Part shown: positions 17,612 to 26,448 of the stretch, piece by piece
Layout of the letters: each line of letters starts with the position of its first letter
Position numbering within the stretch: the stretch's first letter is position 1
Origin: Glaciimonas sp.
GTDB taxonomy: Bacteria > Pseudomonadota > Gammaproteobacteria > Burkholderiales > Burkholderiaceae_D
Reading direction: 5' to 3'
Length of the DNA stretch: 64,000 nucleotides
Assembly (NCBI GenBank): GCA_012927585.1
Contig: JABBOY010000018.1
Coordinates: forward strand, 53,065 to 117,064
Program-made: the position numbers and the translations under genes
Notes under the pieces: generated by a model
What the model was told of the DNA's origin: nothing
Databases searched by the model: none
What the model saw: the letters and a program-made list of their open reading frames with translations, nothing else

Positions 17612-18949
17612 CTACTTCTGTTCGTGAGTGAGTTTTTCAGCCATCCCGGAAACCAGGTTTGCCTGAACTGCACGCTGCAGGCAATCTCGATACACGCGGG
17701 CGACGCGGATCAAATTACGCATCAAAAATAACATCGCCGCCCCAAAGCTTAACCCCGCCGGATAGGCAAACAGCGTCGGCCATAGCGCTGCAGCGATCAG
17801 CAGGCCAACCGACGCCAGGTGCAGCCGCAGCTGTCGACGCTGGGCTTTTTCAGGCAGGATCGCTTTCATGTTCGGCAGCGGCTTGCCGCTCGCGGACAAC
17901 GTTTGCAAGTGAAACCACGCCAGGAACGGCATGATCTTGTATAACATGCCGCTGATGAATGAAACTGCAGCACCGGCAATTACCAGCACACCCAGCAACA
18001 CATCGGACTGCGCGAACGCGAGTCCCGGAACCTGCCGCGACAGCCACAGCAGCGCCGCCAGCAGCAGGAAAACCATGCCGGCGCGCCAGAATTCGAGCGT
18101 GACATCAGGCAGGCGGCGTCGGCGGTGGCGCTGCAGATGAATCGTGACGGCGGCGAAGAGACTATAAGCGGCGACCAGCAGGCAAACGCTGGCAACGCGC
18201 AGCCACATCCATTCTGCCGCGCCCTGCCATTGCGCCAGTGACCATAGCCCCAGCAAGATAAAGGCGCTACCGGCCAGGCCACGCGTCAGCCAGTGCGGAT
18301 AATTGGGCGTCATCTGAAACATCGGTACGATCTGGTAGGCGACGCCGGCCACCAGCAAGCCGGTCCAACCGACCAAACCCCAGGCCGGATGCAGGTCGCG
18401 CAGCGACTGGCTCGGCAAAGGCGCGTCCCAGCCGTGGCTGTAGCCTAATATCAGACCAAGCACTAGCGTAATGCCGAACGCAATACTGGCCAACCATATC
18501 GCACGGATGGTGGCGGTCGGGTTGCGCACCCGCGACAGTGTCAGCAGCAGCGCGCCGAAAAACACGGTCAGACCGGTCCCCAGCAGCACTACCGCGTATT
18601 GCAGCAGACGCGATTCAGCAAGCAGGAAGCCGCCCGCCAACAGCAGGGTGCCGAGCACCAGCAGTGGGTGCACAATCGCCACCACCAGCTTCGGTCGCGG
18701 CACCGACGCGCCGGCCAGCACCGGCAGCATCTGCATCATTGCACCGGCCATCACCATCGTCATGAAGCCGAGTGTGATCAAGTGTGTAGCCGCCAGCGTC
18801 GACGCCGACCAGCGCGAGGTAAACAGGTCCGGCCCCTGCCACAGCATTACTACCGCCGCCAGCAGGCCAAATAGCGGCGCGCTCAGGAAAAACCGGAACG
18901 GCACCCAAATTGGCGGCGCCTGCTGCAAATTCAGACCGGATTGCTGCAT
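17612..18949 (-). CDS. NnrS-like polytopic membrane protein
   Basis: 445-residue integral membrane protein with about twelve hydrophobic segments. Histidines recur within or near helices (AATHLITLGFMTMVMAG, PKLVVAIVHPLL, LHPAWGLVGWTGLL, LAWFHLQTL), a pattern shared with NnrS and heme-copper-oxidase-like proteins. NnrS-type proteins help denitrifiers tolerate nitric oxide. It lies 38 bp after a hemerythrin gene in the same direction, and the two likely form one stress unit. I am sure of the membrane nature, less sure of the exact family. Confidence 0.6.
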   Translation of the reverse strand: MQQSGLNLQQAPPIWVPFRFFLSAPLFGLLAAVVMLWQGPDLFTSRWSASTLAATHLITLGFMTMVMAGAMMQMLPVLAGASVPRPKLVVAIVHPLLVLGTLLLAGGFLLAESRLLQYAVVLLGTGLTVFFGALLLTLSRVRNPTATIRAIWLASIAFGITLVLGLILGYSHGWDAPLPSQSLRDLHPAWGLVGWTGLLVAGVAYQIVPMFQMTPNYPHWLTRGLAGSAFILLGLWSLAQWQGAAEWMWLRVASVCLLVAAYSLFAAVTIHLQRHRRRRLPDVTLEFWRAGMVFLLLAALLWLSRQVPGLAFAQSDVLLGVLVIAGAAVSFISGMLYKIMPFLAWFHLQTLSASGKPLPNMKAILPEKAQRRQLRLHLASVGLLIAAALWPTLFAYPAGLSFGAAMLFLMRNLIRVARVYRDCLQRAVQANLVSGMAEKLTHEQK

Positions 18950-18986
18950 GATTTTTATATCTGCCTGGGTTGCGCTGACGGATCGA

Positions 18987-19418
18987 TTACGCCCCGATCT
19001 GCTTCAGCAGCGCCGGCGTTTCTGCAGCCAGTTGCTGATCCATCATCCGGTACAGCATCTGCTCTTCCTTCATGTTGTGCTGCTGCATCAGCATTAGCAA
19101 GGTTTCGGACAGACCGAGATAGCCATCGTTGTCTTTCGCCGCCAGCGCCTGGAGCATATCGTCGAATACCTTGTTCATCTGCTTGTGTTCGGAGCGCATC
19201 ACGAAAGTCGGGCCATTGTCCATCCCGGTTTTATTATCAAAAGCGGGAAACAGTACTTCTTCTTCCATCGTGAAATGGTGCTTCATCGCCGCCAGAAACG
19301 CGCTGAAATCGCTATTGCCCTTGGCCCAGTCGCCGTTGCCGACACTTTCTTCGGCGCTAGCAAACAGATCGTCGCAAGCATGGTGATTGCTGATCATGAA
19401 GTCGCTAATGTTGTCCAT
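18987..19418 (-). CDS. Hemerythrin-domain protein
   Basis: 143-residue four-helix protein with the di-iron ligand set of hemerythrins: HHACD at residues 12-16, HHFTMEEEVLFPAF near 51-64, EHKQMNKVFDDML near 79-91 and QQHNMKEEQMLY near 112-123. Bacterial hemerythrins bind O2 or NO and help repair FeS clusters. The enzymes in this window are rich in FeS clusters, so protection against NO or O2 is plausible. First gene of a two-gene unit with the NnrS-like protein. Confidence 0.9.
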   Translation of the reverse strand: MDNISDFMISNHHACDDLFASAEESVGNGDWAKGNSDFSAFLAAMKHHFTMEEEVLFPAFDNKTGMDNGPTFVMRSEHKQMNKVFDDMLQALAAKDNDGYLGLSETLLMLMQQHNMKEEQMLYRMMDQQLAAETPALLKQIGA

Positions 19419-19481
19419 TTTATATTCTCTTGTTTTCTGTAAAATCGGTTAAGAAAGCTAATTTCAGGATTTGTGAAAATA

Positions 19482-19513
19482 AATATACTGTTATATGTAT
19501 TTTTTAAATACAA
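19482..19513. promoter_or_regulatory. Upstream element of the hemerythrin gene
   Basis: An AT-rich 26-bp stretch (19482-19507), 64 bp upstream of the hemerythrin start, recurs with one mismatch in inverted orientation at 61761-61786. It overlaps ATGTATTT-ttt-AAATACAA (19495-19513). That looks like the NO-sensing NsrR site (ATGYATTT-N-AAATRCAT) but with two extra spacer bases, so an assignment to NsrR is doubtful. Confidence 0.35.
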
Positions 19514-19570
19514 CTGAATACGTGCGTAATATATGATTTTTTCATGATACTCTATTAGAAATAGATTTAT

Positions 19571-21172
19571 TTAGTGGCAACTCCGGGCCGTTTCTGCTGG
19601 ATCGGTATCTTTGCGCGCCAGCCAGAACACCGCCTTGCCGTGCCCGCCAGCCGGCCGCGTCGGCGCTGCATCCGGGTTGGCCAGCGCCGCGATGCGGGCG
19701 CGTCGGATTGCGGCTGTCAGCTTGTCTGGATCGGTTTCGTTACCGCTTTCGATGATCGTGTCGAAGATCCGCTTGAAATGCGCGACGCCGCTCCGGTGAG
19801 TGTCACCGTAGCCTTTGACCAGCTGCGCGCATTTGGCAATTTCGAGCGCCAAACCGAGGTCCTGCACCGCAAAGCCGAGCCGCTTGAGCGCGCCGAGCCA
19901 GCGCTCGATCAGCGCCTGTTCTTCATGGTAGCGCGAGGTGCTGCGGCGCCAGCGCTTCAAGCGGCTAACCGCATGCAGCAGCAGGAAGCCGGACAGCGTG
20001 CTGGTCTTGAGACGCAATGCCACTGAAAACGACTTTTCCCTGCCGGTCTTTTTTGCCCAGTCGCGCAACCGCTGCGACAGCGATGGCGGCAGTAGCGAGC
20101 AGATTTCATCGAGCCCCGGCTTCAAATATTCGGTCAGCCGCAACGGCTCATTGGGTGCGGCGCCGGTTTCGGCCCGCACCCGCGCGAAGCGGCCAGCGCG
20201 GGTTTTCAGGTCGGCCACCCGGATCACGTCTTCATAGCTCATCCACAGCGCCAACTGGCGGCCGGTTTCGCAGGTCAGCCGGTAACCGTCGACGGCGCCG
20301 CCGGCTTCGCGGTCGAGCGCCAGCACCGGCTCCAGTCGATCCAGATACAGCGCCGCATAGGTCGGATCCTGGTAATCGGTCAGTCGGGCGACGCCGGCAT
20401 CGAGCAACGCGAAAGTTTCGGGCGGAAAGACGCGGTGCACGCGCTCGACCGGTTGCTCCAGCAGCGTCGATGCACTCGGCACACTTGCGACGGCCGGTTT
20501 TACTGTGCCGGCGGCTTGCGCATAACCGGCGGCAAAACCGCGCAGGCTGGCTTCGGTCCCTTTCCCAGTATTACGTATCGCCTGCTCGCAGGCGGCGCGC
20601 GGCAACGGTAGCGCGCCGGAGCCGGCCATCGCGCCGAACAGCACTGCGTTGATCACGGTGCCGCTTTGCTGCGCCAGTTGCGCCATGTCGAACAACAGCG
20701 CGCGCCTGGCAAGCTGCTGCAACGCCGCCAGCAACTTGCCGCTATCGATGCGGCCGTCGCCCGGAATCACTTTTTCCACCACCGTATACACGCGATGGCT
20801 GGAGCCGACCAGCGTGGTGCAGTCGGCGTTGATATAGCCATTTTCCAGCGCGCGTCCGGCTTCGATCAATTCGGACGCCGCCATTAGGTCGACCGCGCCC
20901 GGAGTCGGCGTCAGCGCCATCACCGGCAACCGGCCGCCGAGCCGATCGTGCGGCAGCGGATAGATTTCAACGTAATAAGTGGTCGCGCCGGTGCGCTGCG
21001 AGACGCCGGGAATCGAGGTGCTTTGCACCGGAAAATCGCAGGCGGTGGCAGCAGCGACCAGCCAGTCGGCCAGCATGCCGCCGCCTTCGCCGCCGAGCGC
21101 GGCGATCAGGATCGTAACCGGACGCGCCGGCATCGCTGTATTAGGCTGGATGGCGTTCAGGTTGGCATTCAT
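19571..21172 (-). CDS. iorB: Indolepyruvate ferredoxin oxidoreductase, beta subunit (IorB)
   Basis: 533-residue subunit. Residues about 18-200 form the 2-oxoacid:acceptor gamma-type domain (ILIAALGGEGGGMLADWLV, STSIPGVSQRTGATTYYVE). The remainder is the DUF6537-type C-terminal domain found in long IorB proteins (YGDTHRSGVAHFKRIFD near the end). It pairs with IorA; the start overlaps the iorA stop by four bases. Together they oxidise aryl pyruvates to aryl-acetyl-CoA. This is the second enzyme of this type in the window. Confidence 0.88.
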   Translation of the reverse strand: MNANLNAIQPNTAMPARPVTILIAALGGEGGGMLADWLVAAATACDFPVQSTSIPGVSQRTGATTYYVEIYPLPHDRLGGRLPVMALTPTPGAVDLMAASELIEAGRALENGYINADCTTLVGSSHRVYTVVEKVIPGDGRIDSGKLLAALQQLARRALLFDMAQLAQQSGTVINAVLFGAMAGSGALPLPRAACEQAIRNTGKGTEASLRGFAAGYAQAAGTVKPAVASVPSASTLLEQPVERVHRVFPPETFALLDAGVARLTDYQDPTYAALYLDRLEPVLALDREAGGAVDGYRLTCETGRQLALWMSYEDVIRVADLKTRAGRFARVRAETGAAPNEPLRLTEYLKPGLDEICSLLPPSLSQRLRDWAKKTGREKSFSVALRLKTSTLSGFLLLHAVSRLKRWRRSTSRYHEEQALIERWLGALKRLGFAVQDLGLALEIAKCAQLVKGYGDTHRSGVAHFKRIFDTIIESGNETDPDKLTAAIRRARIAALANPDAAPTRPAGGHGKAVFWLARKDTDPAETARSCH

Positions 21173-23313
21173 GCGATTTCTCGTGCAGTGCTGCGTTGCA
21201 GACGGCCAATCAGCTTGCGCCGTAGACGGTCGAGCTTACGGTCAAGCCAGCCTGGATTTTGCAGGATCTCGGCTTGGTAGAACGATGGGCACAGTGTTGC
21301 CGCGTGCGCCACTTCGCCGCAGGTTCCGCAGCCGACGCAACTATTGTTGACGGTGGTGACGGGGTCGGTGCGCAGCGGGTCGGGGTTGTCTTTCAGCGTC
21401 AGCGACGGGCAGCCAGACAGCCGAATGCACGAGCGATCACCGCTACACAAGTCGGCATCGATGCCGAAACGGCTGCGTGTTACCTGCTGCCCTGCCGCCA
21501 GCTGTTGGGCGTTTTCCGAGCGCACGCGGCGCTGCTTTTCAAGCTGGCATTCGCCGTCGGCGATGATCACTTTCAAGCCCGGCTGCGACGTGGTAAGTGC
21601 TTCCTGCAGCGTTGCCTGCATCGCGCCGACCTCGAAACTGGTCACGGTGCGCACCCATTGCACGCCCAGGCTATGCAGCACGCTCTTGATGTCGATGGTG
21701 CTGGTGCCGGGCGCGATGCCGTTGCGGCTCGATGGAATCTGCTGCGCGCCGGTGGCTGAGCTGTAGCCGTTCTGAAGGATGATCAGCACGCTGTCATCGT
21801 TCTGGAATACCGCATTCGCGATCCCGCTGGTCAAGCCCTGATGCCAGAAGCCGCCGTCGCCCATGATGCTGACCACGCGCTTGCTGAACATCGGCGCCAC
21901 AGCGCTGGAGCCAGCCAGCCCGAGCCCGTAACCAACCACCGTGTTGCCGAGATTAAACGGCGCCAGTGTCGAAAAAGTATGGCATCCGATGTCGGCGCTG
22001 ATATGGATTTTACCGACTTCCTTTTCCACCAGCTTCAGCGCCGAGAACACCGGTCGCTCCGGACAACCGACGCAAAAGCCGGGCGGGCGCGGCGGCACCG
22101 GCTGTCCCAGCAGCTCGGCCGCTTGTTTCTTGGTGTCGCTGATGGCGTCGCTCGGCTGCGCCAGCACTACCTGATCGACGCCGTCCGGCATCGATAGTTG
22201 CAGGAACTGGGTCAGACCGCGCAGCACCACTTCACCGGTGTATTCGCCGGCGACCGGCAGCACTTCCTTGCCGATCACGAAGGTATTGTTGTTGTCGGCG
22301 CGGCGCAGCGCCGCATTGATCGCATCTTCGATGAAATTCGGCTGGCCTTCTTCAAGCACCAGCACCGCGCGCTTGCCGGCGCAAAAACGGGTGATTTCGT
22401 CCGGCAGCAATGGATAGGTGACATTCAGCACATACAGCGGGATTAACGAGACGCCGAACGCATCGGCCAGCCCGAGCTGCTGCAACGAGCGCAGCACCGT
22501 GTTGTACAGGCCGCCCTGCAGGATCAGGCCGACTTCGCGCTGGCTGCCGTCGAAAAATTCGTTCAGCTTTTGCTCGCGGATGAATTTCAGCGCAGCCGGC
22601 AGACGGGCCTCAACCTTGTGCTTTTCCTGTTCGTAGTTCGACGGCGGCAGCGGGATCACGCCGAAATTGAATACCGGCTGCTTGATATGATTCTTGCGTG
22701 AAAACTTCGGTGCCAGGTTGTCCTTGCAGACGAAGCTGCCGTGCAGATGGCAGGCGCGAATCCGCAATTGCAGCATCACCGGCGTATTGCTGGCTTCCGA
22801 AAGCAAGAAGCCCTGCTCCACCATCTCGACGATGGCAGGCAAATTCGGGCGCGGGTCGAGCAGCCAGATTTGCGATTTCATCGCAATCGCGTGGCTGCGC
22901 TCCTGGATGATTGAAGCGCCTTCGCCGTAATCCTCACCCAGCACGATCAATGCGCCGCCCTTGACGCCGGCCGAAGCGACATTCGATAGTGCATCGGAGG
23001 CGACATTGGTGCCGACAATCGACTTCCAGCTGACCGCGCCGCGCAACGGGTAACTGATCGAGGCGGCCAGCATCGCGGCCGCACCGGCCTCGTTGGCGGC
23101 GGGCTCGAAATGGACGCCGAGTTCATCCAGGATTTCGCTGGCGTCGCCCAGCACGTCCAGCAGGTGCGATATCGGTGCGCCCTGGTAACCGCCGATATAG
23201 CTGACGCCCGATTGCAACAACGCCTTGGTAACCGCGAGGATGCCCTCGCCATGGAAAACCTGGCCCTGCCCCATTGCTAACGATACCACTTCCTGCTTGT
23301 ACGTCTTTTCCAT
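21169..23313 (-). CDS. iorA: Indolepyruvate ferredoxin oxidoreductase, alpha subunit (IorA)
   Basis: 714-residue TPP-dependent catalytic subunit. GGYQGAPISHLLDVL (residues about 40-54) is the pyrimidine-domain motif. PPGFCVGCPERPVFSALKL and IMGDGGFWHQGLTSGIANAVFQNDD are the TPP/Mg-binding part. A C-terminal ferredoxin-like stretch has CSGDRSC and CVGCGTCGEVAHAATLCPSFY. It is the first gene of iorAB, preceded by a strong palindrome at 23424-23455. Physiological role probably phenylpyruvate or indolepyruvate oxidation during anaerobic amino-acid use. Confidence 0.9.
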   Translation of the reverse strand: MEKTYKQEVVSLAMGQGQVFHGEGILAVTKALLQSGVSYIGGYQGAPISHLLDVLGDASEILDELGVHFEPAANEAGAAAMLAASISYPLRGAVSWKSIVGTNVASDALSNVASAGVKGGALIVLGEDYGEGASIIQERSHAIAMKSQIWLLDPRPNLPAIVEMVEQGFLLSEASNTPVMLQLRIRACHLHGSFVCKDNLAPKFSRKNHIKQPVFNFGVIPLPPSNYEQEKHKVEARLPAALKFIREQKLNEFFDGSQREVGLILQGGLYNTVLRSLQQLGLADAFGVSLIPLYVLNVTYPLLPDEITRFCAGKRAVLVLEEGQPNFIEDAINAALRRADNNNTFVIGKEVLPVAGEYTGEVVLRGLTQFLQLSMPDGVDQVVLAQPSDAISDTKKQAAELLGQPVPPRPPGFCVGCPERPVFSALKLVEKEVGKIHISADIGCHTFSTLAPFNLGNTVVGYGLGLAGSSAVAPMFSKRVVSIMGDGGFWHQGLTSGIANAVFQNDDSVLIILQNGYSSATGAQQIPSSRNGIAPGTSTIDIKSVLHSLGVQWVRTVTSFEVGAMQATLQEALTTSQPGLKVIIADGECQLEKQRRVRSENAQQLAAGQQVTRSRFGIDADLCSGDRSCIRLSGCPSLTLKDNPDPLRTDPVTTVNNSCVGCGTCGEVAHAATLCPSFYQAEILQNPGWLDRKLDRLRRKLIGRLQRSTAREIA

Positions 23314-23423
23314 CGGTCACCCTTCACCTTGCGTGCATGGCACTAACCACAAATCGCTTCATTTAGAAGCATGCAGCCACAGTGTGTAACACATGCATAA
23401 ATTAGCAATATAATGCAATTAAG

Positions 23424-23455
23424 TATAATGCATACATTTTATTATATGCATTATA
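23424..23455. promoter_or_regulatory. 11-bp palindrome upstream of iorA (TGCA-type)
   Basis: Perfect inverted repeat TATAATGCATA (23424-23434) and TATGCATTATA (23445-23455), spacer ten bases, so the arms are two helical turns apart. A third partial copy, AATATAATGCAATT, sits just before it (23407-23420). It lies 111-142 bp upstream of iorA. TGCA cores are also found in the operators before boxR and in the pad/kor gap, and BzdR/BoxR proteins are known to recognise TGCA-containing palindromes. Confidence 0.55.
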
Positions 23456-23542
23456 TTTCAATTAAATTTATTTTTAACTCGGCGGATGGTTGACGCTATG
23501 CGGTTTTATGCGGACAAATACACCTATAAACGGCGATTAACC

Positions 23543-23646
23543 CACGAAAGACACAAACAATACAAGGGCATGCCAAGTTGGAAGCGCCACCCATGGGTGA
23601 TTGACAAAATCGATACAAGCTATTGATTGACTTGGTGTCTTTCGTG
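23543..23646. repeat. Inverted repeat in the iorA-padI gap
   Basis: CACGAAAGACAC (23543-23554) and GTGTCTTTCGTG (23635-23646) form a perfect 12-bp inverted repeat with about 80 bases between. No reading frame is credible here. It may be a remnant of a small mobile element or a dispersed repeat. Confidence 0.45.
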
Positions 23647-23763
23647 CTTTTCGTGGATCGACTGCTTTTTCCATGATAGGGCAGGCAGGTCTTTGGTTTG
23701 GTATAGCAGGGCAGTCCACGTTATTGTCGTTTTTTTAGGCTAAATTGAAAAATGATGGCTTAC

Positions 23764-23811
23764 AAAAAATCATCGGCAGGATGCGTATGCACATCCTTCC
23801 GACGATTTTTT
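23764..23811. terminator. Bidirectional terminator after the pad operon
   Basis: Arms starting AAAAAATCATCG and ending CGACGATTTTTT, with AGGATG/CATCCT inside, fold into a roughly 20-bp hairpin with an eight-base loop and A/T runs on both sides. It is 20 bp past the padI stop on the minus strand, the right place for the end of the pad transcript. Confidence 0.75.
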
Positions 23812-23831
23812 GGCGTCAGATGCGAATGGAA

Positions 23832-25166
23832 TCAGACCTTGGCCAGTCCCTTGATGAAGCCGACATTGCGTTCCAGCGAAGCCTGGATATGCGCCACCTG
23901 GCCAGGATCAAGGTGACGATACTTGCCGAGCACTTCAAGGTATTCGACCAGCGGCAACGGCTGGTCTAGCGGGCGACTCAATTGCAGGCCGTCAAGCGGG
24001 TTGAATTCCCACAGCATCACGAAATTGGTCTCGACCGCCTTACGCGCAACCTCGATATTTTCGTGCGACGGAAAGCGCCAGCCGGTGGTGCATGGCGAAT
24101 AGATGTGCAAGTAGGCAAAGCCGGTTTCAGCCGCCGCAATCGCCTTGTCCAGCTTGTCGTACAGATCTTCCATGAACGCGGTTGAAGCGGTCGCCACATA
24201 CGCGCAGTTATGCATCATCATCAAGACCGGCATGTTCTTAGCGTCCTGCGTCTTGCCCTTGCCATGCTCACCGACTGGGGTGGTAGTGGTCCAGGCGCCG
24301 AACGGGGTGCAACTGGAACGCTGCATGCCGGTATTCATGTAACCCTCATTATCGACGCAGATGAACAGGATCTGCTCGCCGCGCTCGGCGGCGCCGGATA
24401 GCGACTGGAAGCCGACGTCGGATGCGCCGCCATCGCCGGCCAGCGCCATTGCGGTTACCTTGCGTCCCTGGCGTTTGTAGTGGCGCTTGATGCCGGTCAG
24501 CATCGAGGCGGTATTGGTCAGCAGCGGGTGGAATACCGGAACCTTGGTGCCGGTCAATCCGTTGTAGCCGACCGAGCCCATGCCCGGGATGCAGCCGGGC
24601 GGCGTCGCCAGCACCGTTTGCGGCCCGACCCGGCGTAGCGTGTGGCGCATGATTAGTTCGGTGTTGCAGCCCTGGCAGCCGGCCAGTCCCGGCACAAACA
24701 GGTCTTCCAAAGCGCCGACCTCGTTGTAAATGCGCGAAGTCGTCAGGTATTTCAATGCACCGCTGGGGCAGGCCTTAACGCAGGCCGGGTCCCCGCCGCA
24801 AGTGTCGCACTTGACCACGTGTCCTTCAGCCTGGTTGTGGACAATGCCGCCGTAGCTGCAACCAACCGTGCACAACAGGCAATTCACGCATTTGCCGCCA
24901 TCCCAGCCAATTACGCCGCTGGCATCATCCTTGGTCAGCGCACCGGCCGGGCAATTAGCTACACATTTTGGGTCGCCGCACTGACGGCACAACGCCAGCC
25001 CGTAGCCGCCGTCGCCATCCTGGTCGGCAACGATCTGGATGCGCGCATTGCTGAGGTGATTACTAGCGTCGCTGCTGCCCTTGACTTCGGCGCAGGCAGT
25101 CATGCAGGCATTGCAACCGTCGCACAGGTCGGGCTTGAAGGCAATCGTATTGTAGGCAGTGCCCAT
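23832..25166 (-). CDS. padI: Phenylglyoxylate:acceptor oxidoreductase, beta subunit
   Basis: 444-residue subunit. Residues 1-150 are a multi-cluster ferredoxin domain (CDGCNACMTAC, CRQCGDPKCVANC, CVNCLLCTVGC, CDTCGGDPACVKAC). Residues about 160-420 are the TPP-binding beta fold (GCQGCNTELIMRHTL, ALAGDGGASDVGFQSL, CVDNEGYMNTGMQRS). The N-terminal ferredoxin fusion is characteristic of PadI of Aromatoleum-type phenylglyoxylate dehydrogenase, which makes benzoyl-CoA from phenylglyoxylate, CoA and NAD+. Last gene of padEFGHI, followed by a strong terminator. Confidence 0.88.
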   Translation of the reverse strand: MGTAYNTIAFKPDLCDGCNACMTACAEVKGSSDASNHLSNARIQIVADQDGDGGYGLALCRQCGDPKCVANCPAGALTKDDASGVIGWDGGKCVNCLLCTVGCSYGGIVHNQAEGHVVKCDTCGGDPACVKACPSGALKYLTTSRIYNEVGALEDLFVPGLAGCQGCNTELIMRHTLRRVGPQTVLATPPGCIPGMGSVGYNGLTGTKVPVFHPLLTNTASMLTGIKRHYKRQGRKVTAMALAGDGGASDVGFQSLSGAAERGEQILFICVDNEGYMNTGMQRSSCTPFGAWTTTTPVGEHGKGKTQDAKNMPVLMMMHNCAYVATASTAFMEDLYDKLDKAIAAAETGFAYLHIYSPCTTGWRFPSHENIEVARKAVETNFVMLWEFNPLDGLQLSRPLDQPLPLVEYLEVLGKYRHLDPGQVAHIQASLERNVGFIKGLAKV

Positions 25167-25169
25167 CAG

Positions 25170-26438
25170 TTATCTCCAGGTGTTCGACATCAGACTCCGC
25201 GCAGTGCGCTGCGGGGCGGCCAGGAATTTTTCGCGCAGCGGCGCCAGATCGATCCGACGCAGGATTAGCTCCCACATCACGCCCGGATCGAATGCAACGT
25301 TAATGCCGAAAATGCCGGTCAGGCGGCCGTTTTTCATCACGATCTTCAGGTAGCTGTTGCGGGTCGCATCGACTTCCTGTAGCGCGACTTCGCCTTCGCT
25401 CTGGCTGCCGACCGAAACCGCCTGCTGCCCGAAAAAGCTGTAGGTATTCAGCGGCACGCCGCCGGGGTAGCTTTTCAGAGCCGGATCGCCGGCCATCGCC
25501 ATGCCGGCGATCTTGCCCTGCTCGACCGCGTCGGGCAGGATGCCGTTGATGATCTTGACGTCGGCGTCGTAGAATCCGCGCGCTTGCGCAACATCGCCGG
25601 CGGCCCAGATGTTGGCGACCGAGGTACGCATCGTGTCGTCGACCAGGATGCCGCGTCCGGTTGCCACGCCAACACCTGCCAGGAAATCAATCACCGGCAC
25701 CACGCCGGTCGACACCAACAGCAGGTCGGCCACCAGCTCGGTGCCATCGGCCAGCGTCACCTGTGCGCCCCGCTTTTCACCCTTACTGTTCGGATTGGGC
25801 GCCAATCGCACCACCTTGTTGCCCATCATCAGACGCACGCCCTGCGCGGTAAACACGCTCTCGATAATCGAGGTGGCCGCACGGTCGAAATAGCCGCCCA
25901 GCACAGTCGGCTGCATCTCGACCACGGTCACCTGAACGCCGGCTTTGGCCAGATTCTCGGCCGCATGCATGCCCACCAGGCCGGCGCCGAGCACAATCGC
26001 TTGTCGGGCTCCGGCCAGTGCCTGCTGCAGACGCATGGCGTCATCGAGACTGCGCAGCACGTGATAGTCGACGCTGTCTAGTCCTGGCACCGGCGGCAGT
26101 TGCGGCGTAGCGCCGGTCGCCAGCAATAGTTTCTGGTAGCCGATGTCATCGCCGTTGGTCAGGCAAACTCGATTGTCGTCGGTGTTAAGCGCGCAGAGCG
26201 CCGCCCCCTTCAGATAATTGACGTTGTGCTGCGAAAAATAGGCATCGTCGCGCAGGAACACGCGCCGCGGGTCGGAGCGGCCAGACACCACGTATGGCAA
26301 CACGGTCGGCGAATATGGCAGCGCATCGTCCTTTGACACCACGGTCACGCTACCGGTCTGGTCGTGCATGCGGATCGCCTGCACCGCAGCCAGCGCCGCA
26401 TGACTGGCGCCGATAATCAGATATTCAGTTTGCTGCAT
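25170..26438 (-). CDS. padH: Phenylglyoxylate:acceptor oxidoreductase, FAD/NAD(P) subunit
   Basis: 422-residue pyridine-nucleotide-disulfide-type flavoprotein. FAD-binding GASHAALAAVQAI (from residue about 9), NAD-binding GAGLVGMHAAENLAKAG near 148-164 and the second FAD motif IWAAGDVAQA near 284-293 are visible. Start at 26438 (MQQTEYLIIGAS) because AGGAG lies just upstream. It transfers electrons from the ferredoxin-type subunits to NAD+, a feature that sets phenylglyoxylate dehydrogenase apart from simple ferredoxin-reducing oxidoreductases. It sits 3 bp from padI. Confidence 0.88.
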   Translation of the reverse strand: MQQTEYLIIGASHAALAAVQAIRMHDQTGSVTVVSKDDALPYSPTVLPYVVSGRSDPRRVFLRDDAYFSQHNVNYLKGAALCALNTDDNRVCLTNGDDIGYQKLLLATGATPQLPPVPGLDSVDYHVLRSLDDAMRLQQALAGARQAIVLGAGLVGMHAAENLAKAGVQVTVVEMQPTVLGGYFDRAATSIIESVFTAQGVRLMMGNKVVRLAPNPNSKGEKRGAQVTLADGTELVADLLLVSTGVVPVIDFLAGVGVATGRGILVDDTMRTSVANIWAAGDVAQARGFYDADVKIINGILPDAVEQGKIAGMAMAGDPALKSYPGGVPLNTYSFFGQQAVSVGSQSEGEVALQEVDATRNSYLKIVMKNGRLTGIFGINVAFDPGVMWELILRRIDLAPLREKFLAAPQRTARSLMSNTWR

Positions 26439-26448
26439 GGAGGCGCTC

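Noticed and set aside
19495..19513. NsrR operator before hemerythrin
   Set aside because: The half-sites resemble NsrR's, but the spacer is three bases instead of one.
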